Shown in pieces: positions 1 through 11,171 of a DNA stretch of 64,000 bases (positions are counted from its first letter, which is position 1; every line of letters starts with the position of its first letter). The notes beneath the pieces are model-generated. The model had not been told where the DNA came from. It saw only the letters and a list, made by a program, of their open reading frames with translations, and made no database searches. This DNA comes from Limnephilus marmoratus (Eukaryota; Arthropoda; Insecta; Trichoptera; Limnephilidae): NCBI GenBank assembly GCA_917880885.1, contig OU862934.1, positions 28,876,734 through 28,940,733 of the forward strand, read 5' to 3'. A program made the translations under genes and the position numbers.

Positions 1-949
1 CAAACGTCAGAAATCCACGGTGGATTTCTTGGCGCACTAAAGGTTAACGTTCTAAGCATTATAATGTAAAATTATTTATTGTTACAATAATTTTGTCAAG
101 TACTTATAACTTATAAAATATAATATGACTTTTTGTTATATTGTAGTTTACCTGTGTTTAGTGATGTTAGTCTCAGAACGTCGGGGGTTAATGCGGTCAA
201 AAATCTGTATTGGCAAAACACATTCGTGGTTAGTTGCTTTACTATAAATATTTTAATCTTTCTACAGGTACAAGCTATATTGCAGATACACATTCATGTA
301 TAAAATGATCACACAATGACAGTTTCTCCAGCAGGTGCTGCACAGGAATCTTGGTTAATTTTATAATTAGTCAGACATGTCCCAAAAATCAACATTTTTA
401 AACGACTTCAAAAAGGAGGAGGTTCTCAATTCGACTGTATTTTTTTTATTTTATTTTTTTAATTTTTAGTTTTTTTATGTTTGTTACCTCAGAACTTTCG
501 ACTGGATGAACCGATATTGATGATTCTTTTTTTATTTGAAAGCTGATGCTTCCCGTGTGGTCCCATTTTAATTTGGTCCAGTTCTGCTAATGGCATCCAT
601 GAGAAAACCATATAAGTCTTAAATTTGCATTAAGTATCCGCGCGACAAATGGACGAATAACTCAATATCACGCCAACCGATTTCGATGATTCTTTTTTTA
701 TTGGAAAGGATGTACTTCAAGGGTAGTTTGATGAGAGTTTGGTTAGGTTCTAATTATGGAATCCATGACACAGTAACGGAACTCTTCAATTCTTAGGAGC
801 AAATTAACGATTCTCGGCCGAATCTCTTAATTTGACCCTAACGTCATTATGGTCAAATTATGTCTATCTCATATGAGCAGCACATTTAGTAGGTCTACCC
901 ATATTCAGACAAATTAGTTAGTATACTTCAGATTCACTAAAAATCAAAA
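1..949. other. AT-rich non-coding DNA with a diverged internal duplication
   Basis: No gene is visible. Two related stretches at about 505-610 and 675-775 share the order CCGAT-TGATGATTCTTTTTTTAT, then a GGTCC/GGTT-type block, then ATGG(C/A)ATCCATGA. They look like an old tandem duplication inside an interspersed repeat. This may be part of the same element as the inverted repeat at 950-1390. Confidence 0.4.
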
Positions 950-1390
950 AATAAACAAAAAATTTAACAAAACAAAAAAACGACTTAAAAAAATGCACTA
1001 AAAAGTAAAAAAATAATTTCGTATTCTTCTGCAACTTCATAATCAACTTACTTTTTCTACTCATCAATATGTAGGTACGATTGTTATTTTTGGAGTCGGT
1101 GTCAGCAAAGGTACCCGGGCGGCGTGTTCACTTGACAGCTCCCCTCACGCCGCAGCCCCGCTCTCGCCTCGTCAAATCGCACGTGCGATACAAGCACATC
1201 ACACCTATAACTATGTATGTATTTACAAACCTACCTTGGCTGATACCGACTCCAAAAATAATAATCGTACCTACATATTGATGAGTAGAAAAGTAAGTTG
1301 ATTATGAAGTTGCAGAAGAATACGAAATTATTTTTTTACTTTTTACTGCATTTTTTGAAGTCGTTTTTTTGTTTTGTTTAATTTTTTGTT
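950..1390. mobile_element. Long inverted-repeat (foldback/MITE-like) element with GC-rich centre
   Basis: Two nearly identical arms of roughly 140 bp face each other. The left arm (about 955-1105) includes TACGATTGTTATTTTTGGAG and the right arm (about 1238-1385) is its reverse complement, including the T-rich/A-rich outer ends. The spacer (about 1106-1237) is strikingly GC-rich against the surroundings (ACCCGGGCGGCGTG, CACGCCGCAGCCCC). No transposase is present, so it is non-autonomous. Confidence 0.7.
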
Positions 1391-1982
1391 TATTTATTTT
1401 TGTTATTTATTTTAACAAGGCAAACATTTGTGGGTTACAAATAACCTGACAATATTTAAAAATCTCCTACTACCACCACAGTAAACTGAAAATGTTGCTT
1501 GTGTTATGATGGAGGACTTAGCCAGCCGAGGGATCAAACATGCGATGCATGTGTGGGACCCAAACACAATGTGAACATAAAGCTTGGTATTTGAAAATGT
1601 CTGGCTAATTAACTGGAAGATCGATGTTTGAAATTGGAAAAGAAAATTGAGTTATAATGAGTTCTTAAAACCTCAACCAGAAAGGAATGGAAAAAAATGT
1701 TAGTTTGTTGTTAGTAACAAACGCTCAGCGTTAGTGTACTTTTATTGACTTACTAACATTTTGTATTGGGCATGGTTAGTGTTTGCCACGAAGCGGTTCT
1801 CTCCATGCCGTTGTCTTCTTTCACTAATAAATTAATAATTATAATAATGATTACATAAAATAAGAATAATACACAGCATTAATAATAAAAAAAATACATT
1901 AGAAAACAATAATTTTAAAATGTGACATATATAATATTATAAGAGTTATATTTTATGGGTGTTTAAGCAAGAAAAATGGCAC
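1391..1982. other. Non-coding AT-rich stretch, nothing recognised
   Basis: No coding potential, RNA gene or clear repeat is visible on either strand. Confidence 0.5.
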
Positions 1983-2490
1983 AATAAGGAACTCCAGTGA
2001 AAAATATTATGGCTTTAAAAAAATATGTTCATATAGACCAATGAACGCTGATTCCGAATATATAAGTTTTATTTCATAATATTAAACGTAGAGTTCTTAA
2101 AAAATTATTAAAAAGTGCATTTTTAAACCTCTCGTGAAAACACACTGTAAAGTTGGTATTACTGAAAATGGTTAGTGCTGACGTCACGCGTCACCAGTCA
2201 TTGTATTGAAACTTTGATTAGTAATGCTATTTCTAGGGAGAATACTTCGAACAACGGGATTCAAAATGGCCGCAGTAGATCAGCTGATTGCCCTATCCTA
2301 TACCAATTTTTCAGGAGTGATGACGTCACACGATTCGATGGTTTTCGGGGGGTCTCGATAAATTAAAACTTTGACAATTATTTTATCTATTAAAACTAAC
2401 TCTAAAAATAAAAATAAAAATGCAGTTATTTAAGTTAGGAGGTCAGTATTCATTAAAAAAATAAAAAAATTGGACTGGAGTTCTCTATTG
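1983..2490. mobile_element. Non-autonomous DNA element, copy 1 (GAACTCCAGT ends)
   Basis: About 500 bp beginning AATAAGGAACTCCAGTG and ending CTGGAGTTCTCTATT, giving imperfect terminal inverted repeats of about 16 bp. The interior contains GTGATGACGTCACAC and AATACTTCGAACAACG. A second copy with the same ends and interior lies at 43770-44785, interrupted by other repeats. There is no ORF of note. Superfamily is not assigned because I cannot define the target duplication. Confidence 0.6.
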
Positions 2491-2867
2491 GATAAATTTT
2501 TGATGATTAAACGGTGATTCACCAACACGTTATTTTCAATGAGATTATATATGAAACTATAGTATTTTTAAACTTCTTTTTGTGGAAATGATATTTGAAA
2601 ATATCACATTCGTAGATCACATATGGTTTAAAAATTAAATAAGTCAGTTCTATATAAATACAATGCACACCGTTTTCGTAAAATTGTTTGATAAAAAGTT
2701 TTTGATTGTATAGATACTGTAAATAGGCTTTTATAATCTACCGTACAGGCAAACATATAGCAAATACGTGCAGATTATTTTTGTCAGTTCGTTTCCTTTA
2801 AATTAATTTTGCTATCAATGAATGGTAAGAATCAAAGGATATCTCAAAAGATTTTTTTTTACATTAA
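2491..2867. other. Non-coding stretch, nothing recognised
   Basis: AT-rich sequence without supported coding regions or repeats. Confidence 0.5.
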
Positions 2868-3010
2868 CCCCACAAAAAAAGGCTCTGAGGAAAAAGTTCC
2901 TTCAAGGCCTATATGTTATATTTAGGGATGCAGTATGGAGGATATTTTTTAGGAAAGTAAGGAGAGGCGGTTCTGGGAAGGAAAAGGGTTGGTGACGCAA
3001 TGTTTAGGCC
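2868..3010 (-). repeat. Tail of the jockey-like LINE / SINE-like family (reverse copy)
   Basis: On the minus strand this reads as the shared 3' tail: CCTTCCCAGAACC, CTTACTTTCC, CCTCCATACTGCATCCC, TATAGGCCTTGAAGG, AAAAA. The same tail is found at 5440-5570, 23850-23955, 40370-40490, 44013-44110 (reverse) and 59465-59592. Confidence 0.55.
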
Positions 3011-3299
3011 CTGATTAAAGGAGAGTGAAAACACATATGACTTACTTTTCTCTTTCCTCAATTTCCACTGGATTATTGTCTTCACACAAGAACGAAAGCA
3101 GCAGAGGAAGATAAATAAGGTTACAATATTATATTTTAATACCATTTAAGTAGATAATATTATACGTACATGTTACATATGATTGTTATATATTATTTTC
3201 TAATGAATACAAAATCAGGTAAAGTTATTTTAATGATTCCATGACAACTTAGAATCATGCAATTTCAACACCTCTTTGAAAAGTTTTAGAAATTTTACT

Positions 3300-3720
3300 T
3301 TATTTTATTATTATTGTACAACAGAATATTTCCAATTACAGTACAATTTAGTTACCCTATCAGTATTTAGGCAAGTGACTCTTCAATAATATTTTTGAGG
3401 CATATAAAGAACAGTCACTTACATCCAAATGGTTTGCAACTTCATTTAACAGCACCACTCCCCTCGTCATGCTATGCTTTGCCAAGACGTCTGTTCCGCC
3501 GTTCGGTACTTTAAATAAGTCATGATGTCGACTTCGGCTGTAGTGGTCTGGTACATATAAATCATAGCATCCCAAGAGAAATGGGCTATCGATGAAATTG
3601 TTCCAAATTTTGAAAGACAGAATAGCAAGATTTGCTTTCCGTCTAGTTTCTAGACTCACAGAATCAGTTTCCTCAAGTAAGTCAATATGGTGCATGAACC
3701 TTGGATAGGTTCCATGCTTG
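3300..3720 (-). pseudogene. LINE ORF2 C-terminal fragment
   Basis: A minus-strand frame (3360-3695, 111 codons) reads LETRRKANLAILSFKIWNNF, IDSPFLL, YSRSRHHDLFKVPNGGT and VVLLNEVANHLDV. The order RR...L..FKI.N..IDSP.LL...R...LF..P matches the region after the reverse transcriptase domain in CR1/jockey-type ORF2. The fragment has no catalytic motifs and is a dead 3' piece. Confidence 0.65.
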
Positions 3721-3867
3721 TTATGATTAAAAATTGAAAAAAAAACCCATAACCTAACTTAACTTAACCTATTGAATATTTTTTTTTAATAATTTTTAAT
3801 GATTTTTAAAGGAGGTGTTGAAGTTGCATGATTCAGAGCTGTCCAGTCAACCATTACATTACATGTA

Positions 3868-4590
3868 GGGTGTAGACAAGTAAATCATATTACTAAACGT
3901 GATGCATACTCCCAGCAACTGTGTTTGATAGACCTTGTCTCTAAATATAGATTATAGACAAGTAAATAATGTTACTAAACGAGGTGCGTATTACCAACAG
4001 TTGCGTTTCGTAGGCCATGTCTCTAGATGTAGATTATAGAGAGTTACTAAACGTGATTCCCAGCAAATGTGTTTCTTTTAATATTTATTAAAGTTTATTT
4101 TTTATTATTATTTTTAACACAACATTTAAAAAAACACAATTTAGACAAAAAAATAGGTAGTTCTGCAAAGCTGCCACATGGCTGCTTGTGTGCAGCCTCT
4201 ACCTCAATTTATCAAGAAGTATAAGAAGTAAAAGTTATTTTTAGCATCTTTCTTTTTCTTCTTTGTTTATTCTGTTTTTACAGATAAATAGATTTTTCAT
4301 TCATAATCCACATCTTCACAATTTTCATGCTTAAACTCTCATTTTCCTCGAAAATTCAACATTCACTGTATCCAGTGTTCTTATTGTTAAAAACCGGAGG
4401 AAATTGATAATAATTAATATGCCAGTACTTACTTGCATTAAACATTAATTTAAAAATAGAGCAAGTACCCGTTTATTTCATAACAATACCCCGATTTACC
4501 ACATCTCTTCATATAGATTACAGAGAAGTAAATAATGTTACTAAATGTGATGCGTATTCCCACCAACTGCGTTTGATAAAACATGCAAAT
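3868..4590. repeat. Tandem/dispersed ~82-bp repeats beside the transmembrane exon
   Basis: Units containing ACAAGTAAAT..T.TTACTAAACG and CCCA.CAACTG.GTTTGATA occur at about 3876 and 3958 (period 82), a truncated one near 4036, and a further one at 4512-4585 ending 30 nt from the transmembrane exon. The remainder of 3721-4616 is AT-rich intron. Confidence 0.55.
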
Positions 4591-4616
4591 AGTATGGAGA
4601 AGGAGGAGACACTCAC

Positions 4617-4754
4617 ACTTGCTAGACTTCCTCTTGGCGCAATAGCAGAAGAGCGGAATGCAGAGCAGGAAGAGTAACAGCAGAAGAATGATGGTTGCGC
4701 CTATCAGGACGGTGGGCTCTTGTTCCCAGCGACGCCACCAAGCCACGCTACCAG
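4617..4754 (-). CDS. Exon 17: transmembrane segment and start of the cytoplasmic tail
   Basis: The frame reads AGSVAWWRRWEQEPTVLIGA, then TIILLLLFLLCIPLFCYCAK and RKSSK. A tryptophan/arginine-rich juxtamembrane segment is followed by a helix of about 23 hydrophobic residues and a basic stop-transfer sequence, giving a type I topology. The acceptor is TTCCAG before 4754 and the donor GTGAGT follows 4617. It runs from phase 1 to phase 1, so the cytoplasmic tail continues in exons not found in 1-4616. The intron separating it from exon 16 is 9.6 kb and contains the nested LINEs. Confidence 0.9.
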
Positions 4755-5003
4755 CTGGAAAAAGCAATAAATAATCATTAGTTATCAGATGACACCTCAC
4801 AGTAGGCCACGGAGGTACAATTACAAACCAACCATCATGTCGTTCTAAGCAGAGAGGATTGACTATCACACAACCCTTCTCGGTACATACTCCTCGCTTC
4901 ATTCACATTCGTACATTGTCTCCTGTTGTCCATTGTCTTCTGTTATTCTTAACATGATGGTACTCAAGTATTTGATTCACTTGATTGCACAATGTCCTCC
5001 TCC

Positions 5004-5051
5004 ACCTAAAACCGGAGTGTTACATACTTTTCAAACACTCCGGTTTTAGGT
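5004..5051. repeat. Perfect 16-bp inverted repeat (hairpin)
   Basis: ACCTAAAACCGGAGTG at 5004-5019 is exactly reverse-complemented at 5036-5051, with a 16-nt loop. It has no T-run typical of a transcription terminator and lies in an intron. Confidence 0.6.
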
Positions 5052-5150
5052 CTTCCACTCTACACGCTCAAACCATCTAAGCAACCTTTTTTCAAACTTA
5101 ACTGTTAAGTTTACATCAGCCTTGCATTCTTTCGGTCATACCTTCTCAAT

Positions 5151-5570
5151 TTGAGAGGCAGGTCGGTACCTGCCTCTCAAAGTACGGCCGCCCCGGGAAC
5201 CATTTATTGGATAACCTACACCCCTGCCATGGGTCAGTCACCATGAGTGGTTTGCCATGTTTGTTGAGTTAACAGGGGTGAACGGGTTCACGGGGTGAGT
5301 TTTATCTAGATCTTGGCAGCGGATGCCTATTTCTACCATCTGCTCGACCCATCGTCTTTCACCGCAGTGGAAGAGATGAATTCATATGTCCGTCACTCCT
5401 GGACACATTGACCCCCAGATTCCTACCCACTCCTCATACCCTTTTACTTAACAGAACTTCCTCTCCTTCCTTTGTCTAAAAATACCCTTAACACAGCATC
5501 CCAAAGATGACATAGGCCGTTCTTTTCTTCCTTCAGGGCCCCCCGTGTGGTGCGAACGTAAAAAAAAACC
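5151..5570 (+). mobile_element. SINE-like element, copy a
   Basis: Begins with a palindrome (5151-5180, TTGAGAGGCAGGT arms). It continues with CCGGGAACCATTTATTGGAT, a CA-rich segment, CACTCCTGGACACATTGACC and the shared 3' tail (CACAGCATCCCAAAGATGAC, AGGGCCCCCCGTGTGG, poly-A). It is about 420 bp with no ORF. The same body recurs at 40078, 44013 (reverse), 47742 (partial) and 59276. Its 3' tail matches the end of the jockey-like LINE at 23420-23955, suggesting a LINE/SINE partnership. Confidence 0.6.
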
Positions 5571-6081
5571 TACAAAGTTTTATAACACTTACACCTCAGG
5601 TAGATTTCTACAGTATTCATTCATTCACACACATTGTTTTTTGAGGTTGAAGGAAGTTACATATAACAACATACATACATACTGCGCACAACACACCTAG
5701 TGGAATTCAAAAACTACAGACTTACTTATTTTATCCAAGTTGGCTAAAGAACAGAAAAAAAATTGTTACATTTTTTCAGTTTAAAAATTTAGTATAAATT
5801 CTAATGCTTTTGAAGAGATTATTCGTACTAATATTACAGGGAATACTAAAATGTCTTACACACGGTCCGATATAAAGCACAGCCTGCAGGATATCATGCA
5901 AAACCCCCAGCCAAATTATTATTGTTCCGACGGACCAACAAAGGGAATATGACAGTATTAATACCCTAGCGACTGTACGGTTGAAATTTAATAACTCAAG
6001 TACGCCTCATACGTCATACCTATGTCTAGTAATGAAATATTTTCATATAATACAATATATATACAATATATAATATACAAT
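5571..6081. other. Intronic AT-rich DNA, nothing recognised
   Basis: No coding region is supported. An AT microsatellite-like stretch (6045-6080) abuts the truncated LINE that follows. Confidence 0.45.
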
Positions 6082-6883
6082 TTATCACTATCAACCGGTA
6101 CATTTGCTGACTCATGGAAAATTTCATTTATTCGACCCCATTTTTAAGTCTGGAAACAAGTCAAATATTGGAAATTACAGACCAATATCAATTATATCTA
6201 ATATTCCAAAAATATTTGAGTCGATAATTACAAAGAAAATCACTCCTATTTTCAAAAATGTTCTGATCGAGGAACAGCATGGATTTAGATCGGCGAAATC
6301 TACAACAACTAATTTACTGTCCTTTATAAATACCATTCTTAAAGCCTTAGAAGACAACACTCAGGTTGATGTCCTCTACACTGACTTCTCCAAAGCCTTC
6401 GACAAAGTTAATCACCGTATTCTCATGGCCAAACTTTATGCTATAGGCATTAGAGACCCATTGTTATCATTCTTTCACTCTTACTTGAGTAATAGAAAAC
6501 AAAGGGTTAAAATAAATAACTTTGAATACTTTATCATTGATGTAACTTCCGGCGTTCCGCAAGGAGCCCATTTAGCCCCGTTTCTTTTTAACCTTTTTAT
6601 TAACGATATCATTAAAGTTTTTTCTCACACATGTTTTTGGCTTTTTGCCGATGACAATAAGATTCTTAAGATAATTAAATCCCATCTTGATTGTTTACTT
6701 TTTCAACTTGATATTGACTCATTTAATGACTGGTGCAAAATTAACTGCATGGAACTTAATGTTGATAAATGCAAAATTTTGTCCTTTAATAGAACTAAAA
6801 AACCTATTCAGTGTGATTATAAACTAAATAATGTTTGTCTCTCTACTGTCACATCTATCAAGGACCTTGGGGTCACTCTGGAT
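6082..6883 (+). pseudogene. Outer LINE, 5' part: reverse transcriptase fragment
   Basis: Reads TFADSWKISFIRP, then a one-base frameshift near 6142, then FKSGNKSNIGNYRPISIISN. Downstream are motif A (YTDFSKAFDKVNH), motif B (GVPQGAHLAPFLF) and the catalytic YADD-type box (LFADDNKIL), ending DLGVTLD. This is the finger/palm of a CR1/jockey-type ORF2, 5' truncated. It breaks exactly where the inner element's A-rich tail begins and resumes at 12845 with KLSFRDHINNIVNKSLK, so the two parts were one ORF before insertion. Confidence 0.85.
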
Positions 6884-7185
6884 TTTTTTTATTTTTTTAT
6901 TTTTTTATTTATTTTTATTGAATGAAAAGAACATGGTTTCACATGGTTTAATAAATTTCTACGCCAATGAAGAGTACTAGCTCTTGAGCTTGGCATAGGA
7001 GTTATTTTACACTATTTCATTTTTATGACATACATTCTACTTACAGTATACAGTAAATATAAACTATATATAAATTTAATATATAAACTACCATTATTTC
7101 ATTTTTATAACATACATTTTGCTCAGTGTATACAATAAATATAAACTATGTTGTGATGTTAATTTTGATTTGACATGAATTGAAG

Positions 7186-10185
7186 TTATAACATTTTGAT
7201 TGGTGATGTTATGGTTGTTGTTTTTTTTTTAAAGATTAATTTTACTTTTTTCTTGAATGATACGAAATCTGTAATTTTTTTAATTTCTTCGGGAAGACTA
7301 TTAAAATGTTTTATGCCTTTGTAAATATAATTATTGTGCATTTGTTGTGTTGAAAACAGAAGGACTTGGATGTTAAATTTATGCCTTAATGATGAGTTGA
7401 GTTTAAATTTTTTAGTTACATTTTCTTTGAATATTTGAAGTATTGAGTCTTTTTTATAGAGGTCTTCAATTTTTGGTACTTGGAAAATTTTGAACAATGA
7501 TGCTGAAGGGAATGTTGGTTGTTTTTTTAATATTACTTTAATAATTAGTTTTTGTACCACTTTTACAGGACTTACAATTTTTTCATATGCACCTCCCCAT
7601 CCGATGATTCCATATTGAATTAGTGATTGGACTAGTGCGTAATAGACTTTTTTTAGGTTGTTTAATTTGAGAATATTTCTTAATCTAATGAATATATAGA
7701 TACATTTCCTAATACGCTTAACCAGTTCACATATGTGTCTGTTCCATTTCATATGTTGGTCTACAATTACACCCAGGTACTTTATTTCGGTTACATGGTT
7801 TAATATGGTACATGAATTATTACAGACATCTTTGTTACATTTTTTGTTGTGTATAATTATATTAATGTTGGGATAAGTTTTGGCTTTATTTATTGAGAAA
7901 GGAATATAAACTGTTTTTTTTGCATTGATTGTAAGAAGGTTTGTATCGAACCAGGTTTTTAGGATTTGGATGTCATTATTTGCATTTTCATTTACAATTT
8001 TCCAGTCACTACCCTTAATTATGATAATCGTGTCGTCCGCGTAAGATATAACGGTTCCACTGAGGTTTTGTTTAAAAATATCGTTTACGTACATGATAAA
8101 AAGTAATGGTCCCAAAACAGTACCTTGCGGTATCCCAAAATCACTTGTGAGTGGTAGACTTGATGTGTGATTGATTTTTACAGTTTTTGTTCTTTTGTGA
8201 AGATAACTTTTTAGCCAATTTAGTGCTCTGTCGTTAAAACCCACAACCTTTAATTTTTGTATTAATTTGACATGTGATATACTGTCGAAAGCTTTTTGGA
8301 GATCTACAAAAATACCAACACATTTTAATGATTTGTCTAAAGCGTCTTGTATAGTACTAGATAATTTAGCAATGGCGTCTTTTGTGCTTTTGTTTTCCAT
8401 GAATCCAAACTGGTTTTCGTGAATTATGTTATTGACCTTAATGAAATGAGTTATTCTTTTTTTGGCAATTTTTTCAAATATTTTTGCAATGTTAGATAGT
8501 AAAGAAATAGGACGGTAATTGGTTGGTTCTTCCGGATTGCCGGTCTTAAATATTGGTATAATTACGGATTGTTTGTACATGGACGGAAATATTCCGGTTT
8601 GAAAACTTGTATTGATTATATGAGTTAATGGTTTTGATACTTGTGATTTTATACTTTCCAGTGTTTGTATTGTGATCCCATCAAAACCTGGGGCAGAACC
8701 ACCTTTCATACTTGTAATGATTTGTTCGATTTCTTCTTTTGTTGTTGGTTGAAATAGTTCAAATGAATACTCATTATTTACTGTAGTGTTTGGGTGATTT
8801 GGGGTCAGGTCTTGTTGGATTTTGCTAGCAAGGTTTTTTCCTACATTAGCAAAGAAGTTGTTAAATACATTTGCGGCTTCTAAGGGTTTATCTTTACAGC
8901 AAATTTTTGAATCATTGTGTCTTATTGTGTTGACTGTTTTATTTTTGAATTGTTTTTTTTCTATAATTTCATTTATGATGGACCAAGTCTTTTTACTGTC
9001 ATTTTCAGCTAATTCAAGTTTTTGTTTGTAGTAGTCATCCTTTATGTTTTTTATAAGATATGTAAGTTTTTTTTTATAAGCTTTGAAATGTTTTTGTAAT
9101 GTTATGTTTTCCGGTTGTTTTGTGTATTGTCTATAGAGTGTTTCTTTGTGTCTAATTGAGATGATTAATCCTTGGGTTATCCATGGTTTGATTGGCTTAA
9201 ATTTTGAAGATGGTTTTTGAGATGTGATATTCCTACAAGCATTTATGTGTACACTCAGTTTTTTATCAAATATTTTGCAGCATTCTTCTACATCGTTACA
9301 TTGATATATTTCCAGCCATTCTTTTTCGTTACTTAGTATTTTGGTGAGAGAATTTATGTTAATACTATGTTTGTATTTATCAATATTATTTACCGGAGTT
9401 GTGGTTGGTAATGAGAGGTTTTGATGTTTGTAGTAGTATTTAAATATACATGCATAATGATCTGTTACAGTTGTTTTTATTACAGCAGATGATATATTTT
9501 GTATGTCTTTGGTATTGGTGAATATATGATCGATACAAGATGGTCGTTGTCCAAAAATGTTTCTTGTATATGAATTTATACATGAAATGTAATTTAATTC
9601 TGCTAACATGTTTAGATAGTTATCTTTATCGTTAGAGTAGTAATCATTAGCAATATTCACGTTAATATCTCCAATGATTATTGTTCTTTTGTTTTTATGA
9701 TGTTGTAATATGTTTTTTAATTCTTCTATGTATGAGGTTAGAGCAGAAGAGTGTGTCCGATAAATAGCAATGATATTAAATGATCTATTCATGAAATTTA
9801 TCTCCAAATTTAATAAATTAACATTATTCACCATTATTTCATCTACACTTGTGACAGCATAAATATTAGATACAAATACGGCAATGCCGCTATTTCTGTT
9901 AATTTTATATTTTGTGGCGTAGTACGAGTAACCCGGTATGTTATAATTAATTTCACTCGATGAATGCGTCTCTGATAATATTATACAATCAAGTCTGTTT
10001 AATTGTCTAATAGTTATTAGAAATTCTTCAAAATTTTTTTCCAAACTTCTCACGTTCATGTGTATTATTATTAAGCTAGCTGTAGGTTTTACATCTATAA
10101 AATCGTTTGTTTTATTTACCGTGTCAAAAATTCTTTCGTCTATTTTATATGATTCATCGATTGCGTTTATTATAAAGTCATTCAT
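7186..10185 (-). CDS. CR1-like LINE ORF2: endonuclease-reverse transcriptase
   Basis: An uninterrupted 999-codon frame. It opens with an apurinic-type endonuclease: IIHMNVRSLEKNFEEF near residues 40-55, ILSETHSS, GDINV and SCIDHIFTN, then a TDHYAC segment. The reverse transcriptase follows: PGFDGITIQTLES, YRPISLLSNIAKIFEKI, motif A FVDLQKAFDSISH near 625, GIPQGTVLGPLLF near 685, and YADD at 715-718 (8032-8043). The C-terminal extension includes KYLGVIVDQHMKW and LIQYGIIGWG. Length and order fit CR1/L2-type ORF2, which nicks DNA and copies RNA by target-primed reverse transcription. All key motifs are present, so it could be functional. Its ATG overlaps the stop of the preceding ORF as ATGA. 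Confidence 0.9.
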   Translation of the reverse strand: MNDFIINAIDESYKIDERIFDTVNKTNDFIDVKPTASLIIIHMNVRSLEKNFEEFLITIRQLNRLDCIILSETHSSSEINYNIPGYSYYATKYKINRNSGIAVFVSNIYAVTSVDEIMVNNVNLLNLEINFMNRSFNIIAIYRTHSSALTSYIEELKNILQHHKNKRTIIIGDINVNIANDYYSNDKDNYLNMLAELNYISCINSYTRNIFGQRPSCIDHIFTNTKDIQNISSAVIKTTVTDHYACIFKYYYKHQNLSLPTTTPVNNIDKYKHSININSLTKILSNEKEWLEIYQCNDVEECCKIFDKKLSVHINACRNITSQKPSSKFKPIKPWITQGLIISIRHKETLYRQYTKQPENITLQKHFKAYKKKLTYLIKNIKDDYYKQKLELAENDSKKTWSIINEIIEKKQFKNKTVNTIRHNDSKICCKDKPLEAANVFNNFFANVGKNLASKIQQDLTPNHPNTTVNNEYSFELFQPTTKEEIEQIITSMKGGSAPGFDGITIQTLESIKSQVSKPLTHIINTSFQTGIFPSMYKQSVIIPIFKTGNPEEPTNYRPISLLSNIAKIFEKIAKKRITHFIKVNNIIHENQFGFMENKSTKDAIAKLSSTIQDALDKSLKCVGIFVDLQKAFDSISHVKLIQKLKVVGFNDRALNWLKSYLHKRTKTVKINHTSSLPLTSDFGIPQGTVLGPLLFIMYVNDIFKQNLSGTVISYADDTIIIIKGSDWKIVNENANNDIQILKTWFDTNLLTINAKKTVYIPFSINKAKTYPNINIIIHNKKCNKDVCNNSCTILNHVTEIKYLGVIVDQHMKWNRHICELVKRIRKCIYIFIRLRNILKLNNLKKVYYALVQSLIQYGIIGWGGAYEKIVSPVKVVQKLIIKVILKKQPTFPSASLFKIFQVPKIEDLYKKDSILQIFKENVTKKFKLNSSLRHKFNIQVLLFSTQQMHNNYIYKGIKHFNSLPEEIKKITDFVSFKKKVKLIFKKKTTTITSPIKML

Positions 10186-11156
10186 TTTGAGGTAGTAATA
10201 AATATAATAATAATATTGACATTCGGCTGGAAATACACTTCACATTTGCAAATATAGTAATACATGTGTAGACTTGTATATATACTAGTAACGTAGAACT
10301 TGTATATATGCAAGTAATTTAAAAGGTTAGTTTCTATGGTTATAATTATACTAATTTTGTATTTATGAATGAGGATGTTAAGATGATAGAAATTATTTGA
10401 ATAAGTGGTACCATAGGTTTTTAAAAGTGGTAGTTCTAAAGATAAATTTTTACAATATATGTTCATAGTTATGATACAATTCCAGAGTTCAATCACATTC
10501 ATATTGATATAAGTGATCATTTTCTGATACTGAGAGTCAATAGCAATAATAAATAGTTTATATTTTGTAATTTCAAAAGTGAAGTTTAGGTTAGGATTGT
10601 TGTAATGGAAAAATCTTTTCCTTATGAAATATTTTGAAAATATGTAATTATTGTGATTATTATATGCTGTTTTTGCGAATTTGTATATAATGAAAATGGT
10701 ATAATTTAGGAAGTTTACAGTGTTGGCAAAGCTAGGAAAAAATAATTCAGGGTACGTTGGATTTAAAAAGTTACAAATACGTAGCATACTTATTATAGTA
10801 ATGGAGTTTATGATAGGCAAGATAGGAATAATATTATTAATTAAGATATGATTTGGGTGGATAATAAGATATAGTATATCAATATTTGAGAGTGAGTGCG
10901 GTTTTATAGTAGGGAAACATAATACAGGCATATTTATTAGGTGTGGATTCTCATATATAGATGAAAAATTTGATATCTCATTATAACATATCATAATAAT
11001 TAAACCTGCAGAATTATAAGTGATGCAAATTATATCCATTTTACTATAATGTGCATTAAAGTGGTAGAGTGGGTGATGAGAAAATATGATAATGAGATTT
11101 TTAATTTTCATTGTACTATAATGGATTAGCTGAACATTAGAGTTATGATTAGGCAT
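10182..11156 (-). CDS. Middle ORF of the CR1-like element, unknown function
   Basis: A 324-codon open frame between ORF1 and ORF2. It starts 15 nt after the ORF1 stop (11172-11174), and its TGA overlaps the ORF2 ATG (ATGA, 10182-10185). The product is rich in Ile, Asn, Tyr and Leu with many hydrophobic runs (IIIIFITTSK at the end) and no motif I recognise. An open frame of this length in AT-rich DNA is notable but not proof. It may be an accessory protein, a device for re-initiation at ORF2, or a chance frame over a spacer. Codon use mirrors the local AT bias. I do not assign a function. Confidence 0.4.
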   Translation of the reverse strand: MPNHNSNVQLIHYSTMKIKNLIIIFSHHPLYHFNAHYSKMDIICITYNSAGLIIMICYNEISNFSSIYENPHLINMPVLCFPTIKPHSLSNIDILYLIIHPNHILINNIIPILPIINSITIISMLRICNFLNPTYPELFFPSFANTVNFLNYTIFIIYKFAKTAYNNHNNYIFSKYFIRKRFFHYNNPNLNFTFEITKYKLFIIAIDSQYQKMITYINMNVIELWNCIITMNIYCKNLSLELPLLKTYGTTYSNNFYHLNILIHKYKISIIITIETNLLNYLHIYKFYVTSIYTSLHMYYYICKCEVYFQPNVNIIIIFITTSK

Positions 11157-11171
11157 CCTTTGTGTCGTTAG

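Noticed and set aside
1..4600. Search for cytoplasmic-tail exons of the Ig receptor
   Set aside because: No minus-strand segment with coding character, correct phase-1 acceptor and a plausible C-terminus was found; the tail probably lies outside the window.
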